Positions 31,876-40,462 of a DNA stretch of 47,314 nt are shown here, piece by piece. Location of the stretch: the IMG/VR virus record IMGVR_UViG_3300009433_000010, positions 1 through 47,314 of that record, one strand, 5' to 3'. This DNA is from a virus. How positions within the stretch are numbered: position 1 is the first letter of the stretch; every line of letters begins with the position of its first letter. A model generated the notes under the pieces. The model did no database searches. It saw only the letters and a list, made by a program, of their open reading frames with translations, and was not told the origin of the DNA. Position numbers and translations under genes: made by a program.

Positions 31876-33753
31876 TTAGTCTTTCAGAAGGGCGTTAAGT
31901 TCCTTTTCTATTTCACCTAAAGACTCTCTACCTTTAGATAAATCTAATATACTTTTACCTTTAATCAGGTCGTCCTCAACTAATAAATCTAAATCTTTAT
32001 TTCTTACTAATCTTTCAGCTGGGATTTCTTCGGGGGTGATATCCTCCCCACCTGAATCTCCTCCTAAATCTCCTCCTAAATCACCACCTAAATCACCACC
32101 TAAATCACCACCTAAGTCTAAATCACCACCTGATGGAGGACTTCCTAAGTCACCCACACCTGAGTCGGTTGTTTCATCACCTAGAGGGTCACCACCTTCA
32201 CCTGGTTTATTACCATATAATTTATCTATGTTGGCAAATACACCAGTCTTACTTATTATCTCCGAAGTTTTTTCTAACTCACTTGCAACTGCTTTTTCAA
32301 TTCTCTGTTGTTGTAAGTCTAACTTAATTTCCTCATCACTAAACCCAAGTATATGTTTTTTAGCCCAAGATGAAGAAACTGGTAATATACCGTTACCTGG
32401 GTCTGAAACAGCATCTCTATATAACTGAATCTTCTGTTGCCACTGCTCAACCTTAAGTAATTCTGCCTGTGTAGACGGATTAGTAAGCCCTAAAGTAAAA
32501 TTACCTAACTCATCCTCAAAACCTAAAAGATATAAATGTATTATTGCGATTTTATTCAGTTCTTGAATCATTGATTTTTGAATCCTGTTAATCGTTCTAG
32601 CGAATCTTATATCTTGTAATGATAAGTTTTTACCATCACCAACAACTTCTTCAAAACCTAAGAAAGCTTTAGGAACTCTTAAAGACGTTAATAATTTTTT
32701 CTGTATATACTCAATATCTGCAATTTCAGACAGGTTCTGAGCACCTGGTAATGTGTCTATTGGATTAGGTGCGTTAGGGTCCCTAACAGGAATAAAGTAA
32801 TCTTGGTCTACCGCCATTTGATTATACCTTAAGTCAACATTACCATTCGTTGAATCAACTACTTGGTCTCTCTTAAACTTATTCGCAACTCGGTTTACGT
32901 ATGGTTCGACATCTTTGTCGTCCATGTTTCCAACAAATACTTTAAATACTCTTCTCTCAGGGGCTCTTGAAGTTCTATATATTAACATAGCGTCTTCTGA
33001 TAGTATCAATTGTTTCCAAATACGTCTACCTTTTTCCAACATAGAGGTACCGTATGGAAGTTTTCTGTCATCACCTAGTAATCTAAAGTGGGCGATTTCC
33101 CACGTATTAAATTCCATGTCCTTGGTTTGCCATATGAACTTTAATGCGTCGTTTTCAGTACTTGTAGAGTTTCTCTCTGGCTTCATTTTCATACCCCTCT
33201 CTTGTCTAGTGATTTCGATGTTAGGTAATTGTTGAGCTCCCATAATACCTTTTTCAGGGTCTAATTTTAGGTACACAAAGTTATCACCATATTTACATGT
33301 GTTTCTTGTCCACATAGGTAAGTTGGTATTAATGTCTAATCTGTTGTTAAATAAGTCACCTAAAACAGATTTAATTCTTTTACTCTCAGAATATATCTGT
33401 AACATATAACCATCTTCATCAGGTGTAGTGGACTCTTCTGCATATATATCCAAGGCTGCGGATATTTCAGGAGTGTATTCCATACTCTCGTAGTCGTAGA
33501 AAGACGCTAAACGAGTCGGTTCATAATAAACCGCTTGGGTATATAAATTATTTTCAATCTTTTGCCATTGCTGACCTAAGTATAATGTTTGTTGTGCCTG
33601 TAACTTTTCTTTTTCATACTCTTGTTTGTTGGTGGTCTTGAGTATTTCTTTTTTATCAAAGTTATAAACGGGGGCTTGTTGGTCTAGAGTTGAGTCAGGA
33701 CCAAAAACTTTGGTGAGTCTTTGCCAAATTGTAAAATCGTTGTTTTTCGCCAT
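31876..33753 (-). CDS. 20: gp20-like portal protein
   Basis: A 625-residue portal of the T4 gp20 type. The middle contains EYTPEISAALDIYAEESTTP (reading EISAALDIYAEEST near 92-105), FIWQTKDMEFNTWEIAHFRL (about 205-224), LPYGTSMLEKGRRIWKQLIL, EDAMLIYRTSRAPERRVF and QKKLLTSLRVPKAFLGFEE, in the order of the gp20 clip, wing and stem. The C-terminal 130 residues are Gly/Asp-rich repeats and acidic. The portal is the unique vertex through which terminase pumps DNA and to which the neck attaches. A TATTTATC box is 9 bases upstream. Confidence 0.9.
   Translation of the reverse strand: MAKNNDFTIWQRLTKVFGPDSTLDQQAPVYNFDKKEILKTTNKQEYEKEKLQAQQTLYLGQQWQKIENNLYTQAVYYEPTRLASFYDYESMEYTPEISAALDIYAEESTTPDEDGYMLQIYSESKRIKSVLGDLFNNRLDINTNLPMWTRNTCKYGDNFVYLKLDPEKGIMGAQQLPNIEITRQERGMKMKPERNSTSTENDALKFIWQTKDMEFNTWEIAHFRLLGDDRKLPYGTSMLEKGRRIWKQLILSEDAMLIYRTSRAPERRVFKVFVGNMDDKDVEPYVNRVANKFKRDQVVDSTNGNVDLRYNQMAVDQDYFIPVRDPNAPNPIDTLPGAQNLSEIADIEYIQKKLLTSLRVPKAFLGFEEVVGDGKNLSLQDIRFARTINRIQKSMIQELNKIAIIHLYLLGFEDELGNFTLGLTNPSTQAELLKVEQWQQKIQLYRDAVSDPGNGILPVSSSWAKKHILGFSDEEIKLDLQQQRIEKAVASELEKTSEIISKTGVFANIDKLYGNKPGEGGDPLGDETTDSGVGDLGSPPSGGDLDLGGDLGGDLGGDLGGDLGGDSGGEDITPEEIPAERLVRNKDLDLLVEDDLIKGKSILDLSKGRESLGEIEKELNALLKD
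32055..32117 (-). repeat. 12-bp GGDL repeats in portal C-terminus
   Basis: Near-perfect 12-bp units encoding GGDL (GGDLGGDLGGDLGGDLGGDS) with one interruption (DLDLGGDLGG). The tail joins the acidic Asp/Glu part of the portal. Variation in copy number would not change the reading frame. Confidence 0.85.
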
Positions 33754-33762
33754 AGTTTTTTA

Positions 33763-33770
33763 GATAAATA
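33763..33770 (-). promoter_or_regulatory. Putative late-promoter box before portal gene
   Basis: ATATTTATCTAA on the minus strand, 9 bases before the portal ATG at 33753; one base from the TATTTATA consensus. Confidence 0.4.
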
Positions 33771-33796
33771 TAAACTTTACTCAAATTAATTAAAGG

Positions 33797-35572
33797 TTAT
33801 CTCCTTCCCCCACCAAATAACCAATTATATTGTTCATAATCTTGTCTTGTTATTCCGTTAGGTCTGTGATGATTGTTGTTGTTTGGCATAACCGGTATTC
33901 CAGGATTAAATTCTTTTGAACTATTTTTTACAGGTGTCTCGTTAACCATCCAACTTTCCATCATTGCCTTCGTTTGTTCGGTGACTTTTTCCAATTTTGT
34001 GAATGAATTATCCCCTACATATATTGCCATAGCCATTGCCATTATTAAATCGTCGTGTTGACCCTTTATGTGGTCAGGTCTTCCATTAATATAAACAAAA
34101 GTATTTAATTCGTTAATCAAACGAGATGACCTTACAATAAAATTGTGTCTCAAAGATTCTTCAAAAGACGCGACTATTTGTACTCTTTTTGAATTAAAAT
34201 TTAAACCTGGAATTTTATCCACTGTGTTAGGATTGTATTTCCATTTATCTGCAGTGTTTGTACCCTCAACATATAAGTCTTTATAGTTCATTTCCTGAAG
34301 CTTACGTGAGGTGGATACCCCCATACCACCTGTTATATCAATAACAACAAAAGCGGAATACATAGTAGCCCATTTAAAAGCTATCTCGGCAGCAACATCA
34401 GGAGGAACCTTACCCAGATACTCTAATACCTGCTCCCTCTCATCAAAATCTATAATACAGAAAGTCGTAAAATCCTCACTATCACCACGAGAAACATCAA
34501 TACCCATAATGTATTTGTGCCCAACAACAGGTTCCTTCCATTGCCATAATGCACCTCCCATAAATTTATTTTCAGGTTCACGAATAAAATTTTCTTTAAT
34601 TTTTTCTATCGTATCGCTTGGTATTACATTGTCACCTGAACCTAAGAAGTTACACTCTAATTCCTGTGCAATCTTACGTCTATCAAACTTAAGTTTTTTT
34701 GCCATACCCTCAAACCAAGAAGAATATGGCTTATAACCATCTAAGGAATGTTTTTTAATTTCTTCAAAATCTCTTTCCATAGGGTCTACAGATGTATAAT
34801 CAATTGTAATTTCTTCATCATTATAATCCTCCCTATTTAACATGTAATGAACAATATCGTTACATTTAATAAGTTTTAAATCTTTAGCGTACCTAGGGTC
34901 ACGGTACCAAAACATTTCAGTAATCTTGAAGTCATTCATCCCCCTTAAACACTGGTCGTAAATAGAGTAATATATACGGTCAAATCCATTGGGGGTTGAT
35001 ATAACAATTACCTTACCTCCTGTAGATAGTGACGCCATACACGCTGACCAAAAGTCATTATCAGCCTCAATAAATGCCGCCTCGTCAAATACGAGTATTG
35101 TTGGTGTATACCCTCTAAGTGCGTCTTTAGAAGTTGCAACTGACTTTACCTCACATCCATTTGTAAGTTTGTAATGTCTTTGTGAATTTTTCTCATTTGA
35201 GAAATTTACACCGAACCAACTGGGCCATTGTTCAATAAATGCACGTATCTTACCTGCCATCTCAACAGAGGTGTCAAGTTTGTTCGCAATTATTAGAATT
35301 TTTTCAGGTTTCGATTTGGACGCCGTAACTAATTTTTTTGACACCCATGCAGACGTTACTGTTGAGACACCGGCCTGTCTGTACTTTAGGGCGATATTTT
35401 CTTCATGAGTGTCGTAGTCTTTAATTAAACTATCTTGGTCGGGAAATAACCTTAAAGGAACATACTTTGATTGCGTGTTGTCGTAAGTTTGTAGATATGT
35501 CCTTAATGCATACGAGGTGTCTTTTACACACCTCGCATACTCTAATAATACTTTTTCTTTTGTTAACGCCAT
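33797..35572 (-). CDS. 17: gp17-like large terminase subunit
   Basis: A 591-residue packaging motor. The ATPase half has Walker A-like KYRQAGVST (63-71), Walker B ILVFDEAAFIE (159-169) and coupling motif ISTPNG (191-196). The nuclease half has Asp359 in MGIDVSRGDSEDFT, Asp412 in VIDITGGMGVST and Asp507/Asp508 in KGQHDDLIMAMAMA. The protein translocates DNA into the prohead through the portal and cuts the concatemer. It lies 43 bases upstream of the portal gene; T4 has sheath and tube genes at this point, absent here. No small terminase was recognised in the window. Confidence 0.95.
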   Translation of the reverse strand: MALTKEKVLLEYARCVKDTSYALRTYLQTYDNTQSKYVPLRLFPDQDSLIKDYDTHEENIALKYRQAGVSTVTSAWVSKKLVTASKSKPEKILIIANKLDTSVEMAGKIRAFIEQWPSWFGVNFSNEKNSQRHYKLTNGCEVKSVATSKDALRGYTPTILVFDEAAFIEADNDFWSACMASLSTGGKVIVISTPNGFDRIYYSIYDQCLRGMNDFKITEMFWYRDPRYAKDLKLIKCNDIVHYMLNREDYNDEEITIDYTSVDPMERDFEEIKKHSLDGYKPYSSWFEGMAKKLKFDRRKIAQELECNFLGSGDNVIPSDTIEKIKENFIREPENKFMGGALWQWKEPVVGHKYIMGIDVSRGDSEDFTTFCIIDFDEREQVLEYLGKVPPDVAAEIAFKWATMYSAFVVIDITGGMGVSTSRKLQEMNYKDLYVEGTNTADKWKYNPNTVDKIPGLNFNSKRVQIVASFEESLRHNFIVRSSRLINELNTFVYINGRPDHIKGQHDDLIMAMAMAIYVGDNSFTKLEKVTEQTKAMMESWMVNETPVKNSSKEFNPGIPVMPNNNNHHRPNGITRQDYEQYNWLFGGGRR

Positions 35573-35592
35573 ATAGACATTTTAGTAAGAAT

Positions 35593-36888
35593 TTATGTTA
35601 AAGAAATACCTAAATCACCTAATAAGTCTGAAAGTCCGTCATCGTTGTCATCATCTTCGTCACTATATTGTGACATGGCGTCTTCATATTCAAACCTTTT
35701 AAGTTCCTCAATAATTTCATTAACCATTTTAGACACTATCTTTTTACCGTCATCGGACCCTGATAGTATTAATCTTGCAACCTCGAAAAACTCGTCGGTA
35801 GATAATGATGAGAATCTTGAGAAGAGATAGTTTTGAATTTCTCCCATATCGTCTTCATACAACTTTTCAGGGTACGCTTCGGTGAACTTTCTCCAAATAA
35901 CTGGTCCTAATCTCAAATCCCAAACTTCATATGGTAAGGTGTCTGTTTGTCCTACAACCATCTCAGCGGCTCTTGGGTCGTCAGGTAATCCATGTGTACC
36001 CATCACCTCATAAACACCCTTAATTAATTCGTGAACCAACACAGGGAAGAATAATCCTTTTGCTCTAATAGTTGGAGGGTCAGTGGTGTCATCAATTTCT
36101 TCAGAACCTTGTACACCTTCTCCGTCACCAGCAGCTGACATAATCATTTGGTCAGGCATAATCCAATACAATAGGTCGTTAATAGACATTAATACACCAT
36201 ATAGGTTAAGTAGACGTGGGTTTATAGTATTAAGTTGCTCTTCAACCAGGTGAAACATGTAGTGTCCTTTTTTAGACGCTCCCTGAATTAAAGAATTTAT
36301 AAATCTTCTTTTTGCCTTTTCTAAATCAAACTTTTCAAAAGCTGCCATAAAGTTTTCTAAATCATCCTCAGCCTCATCAGAACTAACACCGAACTGTTGT
36401 TGAACCTCCTCATCATCAAGCTCCTCAGGTTCTGATATCATTTGAGAAGTGTCAATCTGACCTGGCATAGATGTTAACTCGACATCGAATTGAAATGCGT
36501 CGTCAGGAATAGATAATTCCTTTTTCACTAAATCAACAGCTAATTGCTCTAAAAACCCTTCGTTATTGGATTCTATAGATTTCACTTCTTGTACTGCTTG
36601 CATCAACATCATCTGAAGTTGCATAAACGCATTTTGACCTGATACGTCATCCATACCAGTATATCGTTTAACCTTCTCTACAACTTCTTTAAATCTTTCA
36701 GACGCAATAAGTTCAGAAAATGAATTATCAAATTCATCCTCTTCTTTACCTGGTAAACCCGGATTATCCGACATAGGAGTCTCCCCACTTGATATTTTTC
36801 TCTCTATCTCACGGTCCATTCTTTCAGGACCATCGTACTGAATTTGTTCTTGTACGGCTTTTTGTATTTTTTTCTTTAAATCACTCAT
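35593..36888 (-). CDS. Large unknown protein of the head region
   Basis: A 431-residue acidic, helical protein. GLFFPVLVHELIKGVYEVMG (about 287-306) is the most distinctive stretch; it has an H-E-x-x-K-G pattern but no second metal ligand that I can place, so I do not call it a protease. FMQLQMMLMQAVQEVKSIES and ISMNDLLYWIMPDQMIMS-like hydrophobic helices follow acidic linkers. The last 25 residues are Asp-rich. It overlaps the previous gene by 8 bases and lies 20 bases before the terminase. Probably a virion or packaging-associated protein. Confidence 0.65.
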   Translation of the reverse strand: MSDLKKKIQKAVQEQIQYDGPERMDREIERKISSGETPMSDNPGLPGKEEDEFDNSFSELIASERFKEVVEKVKRYTGMDDVSGQNAFMQLQMMLMQAVQEVKSIESNNEGFLEQLAVDLVKKELSIPDDAFQFDVELTSMPGQIDTSQMISEPEELDDEEVQQQFGVSSDEAEDDLENFMAAFEKFDLEKAKRRFINSLIQGASKKGHYMFHLVEEQLNTINPRLLNLYGVLMSINDLLYWIMPDQMIMSAAGDGEGVQGSEEIDDTTDPPTIRAKGLFFPVLVHELIKGVYEVMGTHGLPDDPRAAEMVVGQTDTLPYEVWDLRLGPVIWRKFTEAYPEKLYEDDMGEIQNYLFSRFSSLSTDEFFEVARLILSGSDDGKKIVSKMVNEIIEELKRFEYEDAMSQYSDEDDDNDDGLSDLLGDLGISLT

Positions 36889-37867
36889 CTCTAAACTTGA
36901 TATTTAAGTTGTTAAATTTAAGGAATTCTGGTAATCCTCCCTCATCACCCGCTTTAGGTTTTGGATTACTACCCGGTTTAGTCCTATAAGGACTAAATCT
37001 TTCAGGTTTTGTCCCTGGGTCGACTTTGGGTTGCGCGGGTTTGACCTCTGTACCTGCTTTAGGTTTTGGATTACTACCCGGTTTAGTCCTATAAGGACTA
37101 AATCTTTCAGGTTTTGTCCCTGGGTCGACTTTGGGTTGCGCGGGTGCAATCTTAGGTTCTTCTGAAAGAATATCTTTTTTAGTTAACATTTTACCTTGTG
37201 ATTTCTTAATCAAAGATACAATACTTTCTTCAAGATGACTAATTTTTTCTTCCTTACTTTCTTTTTTAACGCAATTTGGAACTTTTTTACCAAACATAGT
37301 CTTCATACCTTTCTTCTCATAACCTTTCCAACACTTCGTACCTTTACTTGTCTCTTCAAACATACCTAAAGTTGTTAAAGTACCGATAGGTTTTTTCATT
37401 TTTTTCTTTGAGTTTCCGAATAACTCATCTATTACAACATCCTCGTCAATATCACCATAAAATTCTTCGTTAGCCATCATTTTTCTGTTATTATCAGAAT
37501 CATCATCCATCCCATCAGGTGCCATATCATCGGAATCATGAGGCATTTCTTGTCCTGTGGCGGTTTGCATGGCTAATTTACCTAACGCATTAGTGTCATC
37601 TATTTCTTCTTCCATCTGCTGTGTTACAGTTACTGAACCATCATCGTTCGGTGTAACGGTACCATTAACGTTTATACCTCCGTTTTTATTTTTTATCTGC
37701 TGTACTTCAGACTTACTATATGTTGTTTTTTCTACTGTAGAAGTTTCCTCCTCATTAACAAGGTTTTTATAAATCTTATTAATATGATAATCGTTCATTT
37801 TCTTAATAGTATCATAAGAAAACCCTTCTTCTAATAGCCTTACTATTTTTTGTTCTTTATTCTTCAT
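36881..37867 (-). CDS. Unknown virion-region protein with duplicated Pro-rich segment
   Basis: A 328-residue modular protein: a helical N-terminus, an acidic middle, the Cys-bearing motif CWKGYEKKGMKTMFGKKVPN followed by C (about 182-203; such C-W-x-G-Y-x-x-x-G...P-N-C motifs are common in marine phage proteins), a helix and two copies of a basic Pro-rich repeat (KPERFSPYRTKPGSNPKPKA). The start overlaps the previous gene by 11 bases and the stop overlaps the next by 8. It resembles a linker or decoration protein; function unknown. Confidence 0.7.
   Translation of the reverse strand: MKNKEQKIVRLLEEGFSYDTIKKMNDYHINKIYKNLVNEEETSTVEKTTYSKSEVQQIKNKNGGINVNGTVTPNDDGSVTVTQQMEEEIDDTNALGKLAMQTATGQEMPHDSDDMAPDGMDDDSDNNRKMMANEEFYGDIDEDVVIDELFGNSKKKMKKPIGTLTTLGMFEETSKGTKCWKGYEKKGMKTMFGKKVPNCVKKESKEEKISHLEESIVSLIKKSQGKMLTKKDILSEEPKIAPAQPKVDPGTKPERFSPYRTKPGSNPKPKAGTEVKPAQPKVDPGTKPERFSPYRTKPGSNPKPKAGDEGGLPEFLKFNNLNIKFRDE
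36951..37145 (-). repeat. Perfect 90-bp direct repeat, 105-bp period
   Basis: 36951-37040 and 37056-37145 are identical over 90 bp by eye, with a 15-bp spacer, so the coding unit is 35 codons. The repeat includes TAGTCC-TATAA-GGACTA, a short inverted repeat with a five-base loop. Lack of any synonymous difference indicates a recent duplication or active gene conversion. Confidence 0.9.
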
Positions 37868-38267
37868 GTGTCACAAAACTTTTTTCATAAGAAAGGACAA
37901 TATCTCTTTCATATAATTTATCTTCTACGGATTTTACTGTGTCTCCGTATCTAAAGACTAATCTTTTATAGTTACTATCGACTACAAACTCAGAATCAGA
38001 TTTTTCCCATCCTAAAGATATAACATCCTCAACTGCGTCATAAACAGAAAAAAAGTCAGAGTTTTGAACTAACTCTAATTCAATATCTGAGTTTCTCAAA
38101 ACACCAACTTTTTTAATATATTCAACATTAGGTGGTAATGGTTTACCTGAAGCCGGTTCAGAATCCCAATCCTCACCCCATACTTCTTCTACGTCAGAGA
38201 ATATAAACTCATATATATTATCCCCTTTATAGTTGGGACCCAATTCATTGACGTATATTAATTTCAT
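37857..38267 (-). CDS. Unknown conserved-looking phage protein
   Basis: A 136-residue acidic protein: MKLIYVNELGPNYKGDNIYE, FIFSDVEEVWGEDWDSEP, PPNVEYIKKVGVLRN and DAVEDVISLGWEKSD. The chain alternates strands and short helices with no membrane segment. It overlaps the next gene by four bases and starts inside the previous gene by four bases. I recognise the N-terminal pattern from marine phage proteins but no function. Confidence 0.65.
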   Translation of the reverse strand: MKLIYVNELGPNYKGDNIYEFIFSDVEEVWGEDWDSEPASGKPLPPNVEYIKKVGVLRNSDIELELVQNSDFFSVYDAVEDVISLGWEKSDSEFVVDSNYKRLVFRYGDTVKSVEDKLYERDIVLSYEKSFVTHEE

Positions 38268-39451
38268 ACTAATTCTCCATTAGGTGATACTTTCAATTGT
38301 TTACCTTCTATTTCGAAAATTAAATTCTTTTTATTTGTTTTTCCTAAAAACTTAGAACCCTTATTTTCTTTCATAATAAACTCTGAAGTTAATTCTTGTT
38401 CTAAAGTTTCGGACATCTCTTTAATTTCAGAGATAACTTTTACTTTAGTTACTTTCTCTGTGATAAATCTTTTAACGTCTTTAGATTCAATGTCTTTTTT
38501 CTCTTCTTCTGAAATAACGAAATACTTTGATAGTACCTTTTCAATTTTTGACTCGGAGAATATCTCATCTACAATCTGTCCAACATCACTTCCCTCACCT
38601 AATTCCTCATCTGATATAGGCTCTTCTCCCATATCTAAATCTAAGTCATCGACTTCTTCATCACCTGCTTCGATTTCTAACTCACCCTCAACACCATAGT
38701 CAATTTCTTCATCTTCAAAATTAGATAAAACATCTTCTAAATCTTCTTCTGATAAGTTTTCTAAATTCACGGCAGATATAATCGAATTTAAAACGTACTT
38801 GATATCTTCAGAAGAAAGTCCTTCTTGAGAATCTAATGTTCTTAATTTTTGACCTAACTTTCCAGTTAGTTTTTGAATTACTCTGAAAGAAATGTCTTCT
38901 TCCTCTCCTTCAATACTCTCAGGTTCTGATTCGTCACCTAAATCCATATCTAAATCCAACTCTTCGTCACCTTCAGGAGTACTTAAATCTAAGTCTAAAT
39001 CTAAATCTTCACCACCCCCTTCTGGTGATGGTTCTATAGATGGTTCTGATACGTCACCCATATCACTCATTTCCGATTCAGGAGTTTTTAACACGAATTT
39101 TTTTTGTTCACCAATTAAATTAATATTTTCACTATGTTCGTGTAATCTATTTAACTCACCTGCTAAAAGATTTATCTGTTTCATTGCCTGAGAATATGAC
39201 TTATGAAACTTTCTATTCTGCATAGGTTCACGGTATTCCATTTCTGATTCGTTAATACCTGATTTTACGATGTAACCGTTTTTTTCATTTACGATACCGT
39301 AAAAGTTACCGTCAGCTAATTGTATTGTATAGTCGGCTCTACTTTCATTTACATTTTGTGAAGACTCGTTATAACGAGAAATCTCAAGGATACGGTTAAT
39401 CTTTTCCATACCTTGTAATTTTTCACTTCCTAAAGGGTTTAAATCTGCCAT
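38264..39451 (-). CDS. Acidic protein with D/E-rich low-complexity stretch
   Basis: A 395-residue protein. Residues about 40-115 form a folded N-terminal part (NFYGIVNEKNGYIVKSGI). Residues about 130-185 and 235-275 are acidic Asp/Leu-Asp repeats (DLDLDLDLSTPEGDEELDLD). Between and after them lie coiled helices (FRVIQKLTGKLGQKLRTLDS, EKVLSKYFVISEEEKKD). The C-terminus is a small beta unit (FEIEGKQLKVSPNGELV). Acidic low-complexity regions also occur in the scaffold and portal here. A head-assembly or virion role is likely but unproven. Confidence 0.65.
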   Translation of the reverse strand: MADLNPLGSEKLQGMEKINRILEISRYNESSQNVNESRADYTIQLADGNFYGIVNEKNGYIVKSGINESEMEYREPMQNRKFHKSYSQAMKQINLLAGELNRLHEHSENINLIGEQKKFVLKTPESEMSDMGDVSEPSIEPSPEGGGEDLDLDLDLSTPEGDEELDLDMDLGDESEPESIEGEEEDISFRVIQKLTGKLGQKLRTLDSQEGLSSEDIKYVLNSIISAVNLENLSEEDLEDVLSNFEDEEIDYGVEGELEIEAGDEEVDDLDLDMGEEPISDEELGEGSDVGQIVDEIFSESKIEKVLSKYFVISEEEKKDIESKDVKRFITEKVTKVKVISEIKEMSETLEQELTSEFIMKENKGSKFLGKTNKKNLIFEIEGKQLKVSPNGELV

Positions 39452-39476
39452 ATTTTTGTTTTTTAAAATTCGTTAA

Positions 39477-39662
39477 TTACATAAACACACCATTACCTCC
39501 AAGTTTTACTTCCCCACATTGTACTCTTTCTTGGTTCGTGTATCCACTTAGTGAGTCGTCATATACTACTGTATATGCCACAGGGTGTACTGTAGGAGTA
39601 TCCCCTGAATATAAATTGTACGTAGTAGACGCACTCTGAGTACATGCTGAAAAACCTGCCAT
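39477..39662 (-). CDS. Small Cys-containing protein of unknown function
   Basis: A 61-residue protein: MAGFSACTQSASTTYNLYSG, DTPTVHPVAYTVVYDDSLSG and a Gly/Asn-rich end, with Cys7 and Cys49 able to form a disulfide. It is beta-like and without a signal peptide. A box (TATTTATTTATA, 39681-39674) lies 11 bases upstream. It stands 25 bases before the start of the 38264 gene. The box and position support it; the protein itself is short. Confidence 0.55.
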   Translation of the reverse strand: MAGFSACTQSASTTYNLYSGDTPTVHPVAYTVVYDDSLSGYTNQERVQCGEVKLGGNGVFM

Positions 39663-39673
39663 GATGATATTTT

Positions 39674-39681
39674 TATAAATA
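39674..39681 (-). promoter_or_regulatory. Putative late-promoter box TATTTATA
   Basis: CATATTTATTTATAAAA on the minus strand contains two overlapping box-like elements, the nearer ending 11 bases before the ATG at 39662. Confidence 0.42.
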
Positions 39682-39721
39682 AATATGTGATAAATTAGTA
39701 TTTTCTAATATTTACTATCTA

Positions 39722-40462
39722 TTACTTTAAATTTTCTTGTATAGAAAGGTTCTTATCTATCAAATCATTTTTATTATCAAACAATTTTTGAATATATCCG
39801 TTACGTCTTAAAAATTTAAAAACTAAGTTTTCGTAAGAATATTCACCCCCTTTTTCTAAACCACTAGTCCTAAATTTTTTAATTTTATCTTTTACGGAAT
39901 CTAACATTTCTACTGAATTCTCTAAATCACCAACCTCCAAATCTTCTATTGTATTATCAATGATGTCCATCCATTGTTGTGATTTATCTTCTATTTTCTT
40001 TTTATCTATCTTAACTTCTTTTGGTTCAGGTCTTTCTAACCACTCGTCGTATAAAACAGAGTACACACCAGTGGACATGTGAGGTTCATTCATGTCTTGA
40101 ACGTACAACTCAACTTCATAACCTTTTACTGTTATGTCGTGTTGCGAGTTAAATATAGTCTTTTTTAAATTAAATAAATCTTTGAATAATTCTTCTTGCT
40201 CTCCTGATTCCTTAAAATCATATATAATGTGTAAATCTATATCTGAGTAGTCCGACCAATTGAAGTTTGCTAATGAGCCTGTCATTGTAACATCTTGAAC
40301 AAAAATATCAAACCCCAAGAATTCTATGAACTCATTTGCAATCTCTAATAAACCGTCTCTTATCTCGGACTTCATTTTTGATTCTTCAATATTATCGTGG
40401 TCACTCCAAATCTCAGAATTCAAAGAATCTTTAACAAAAAAACTACTAATTATATTATCCAT
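39722..40462 (-). CDS. Minimal nucleotidyltransferase-fold protein
   Basis: A 246-residue protein with the nucleotidyltransferase signature TMTGSLANFNWSDYSDIDLH (59-78): Gly62-Ser63 and the metal-binding Asp74-x-Asp76. A later acidic residue in the ELYVQDMNE strand (about 118) could be the third ligand. The C-terminal half is helical (IEDLEVGDLENSVEMLDSVK). Family members transfer a nucleotide to RNA, protein or a small molecule; the substrate here is unknown. It overlaps the KTSC gene by eight bases, which suggests joint function. Confidence 0.75.
   Translation of the reverse strand: MDNIISSFFVKDSLNSEIWSDHDNIEESKMKSEIRDGLLEIANEFIEFLGFDIFVQDVTMTGSLANFNWSDYSDIDLHIIYDFKESGEQEELFKDLFNLKKTIFNSQHDITVKGYEVELYVQDMNEPHMSTGVYSVLYDEWLERPEPKEVKIDKKKIEDKSQQWMDIIDNTIEDLEVGDLENSVEMLDSVKDKIKKFRTSGLEKGGEYSYENLVFKFLRRNGYIQKLFDNKNDLIDKNLSIQENLK

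Noticed and set aside
32036-32428. Plus-strand SPPKSPPKSPP repeat ORF
   Set aside because: Shadow of the GGDL repeat tail of the portal gene on the minus strand.
35593-36888. Metalloprotease call for the HELIKG motif
   Set aside because: H-E-x-x-K-G lacks the second histidine at the expected place and no other ligands could be seen.
38460-39191. Plus-strand Ser-rich ORFs
   Set aside because: Antisense reading of Asp/Glu-rich codons of the 38264 gene.
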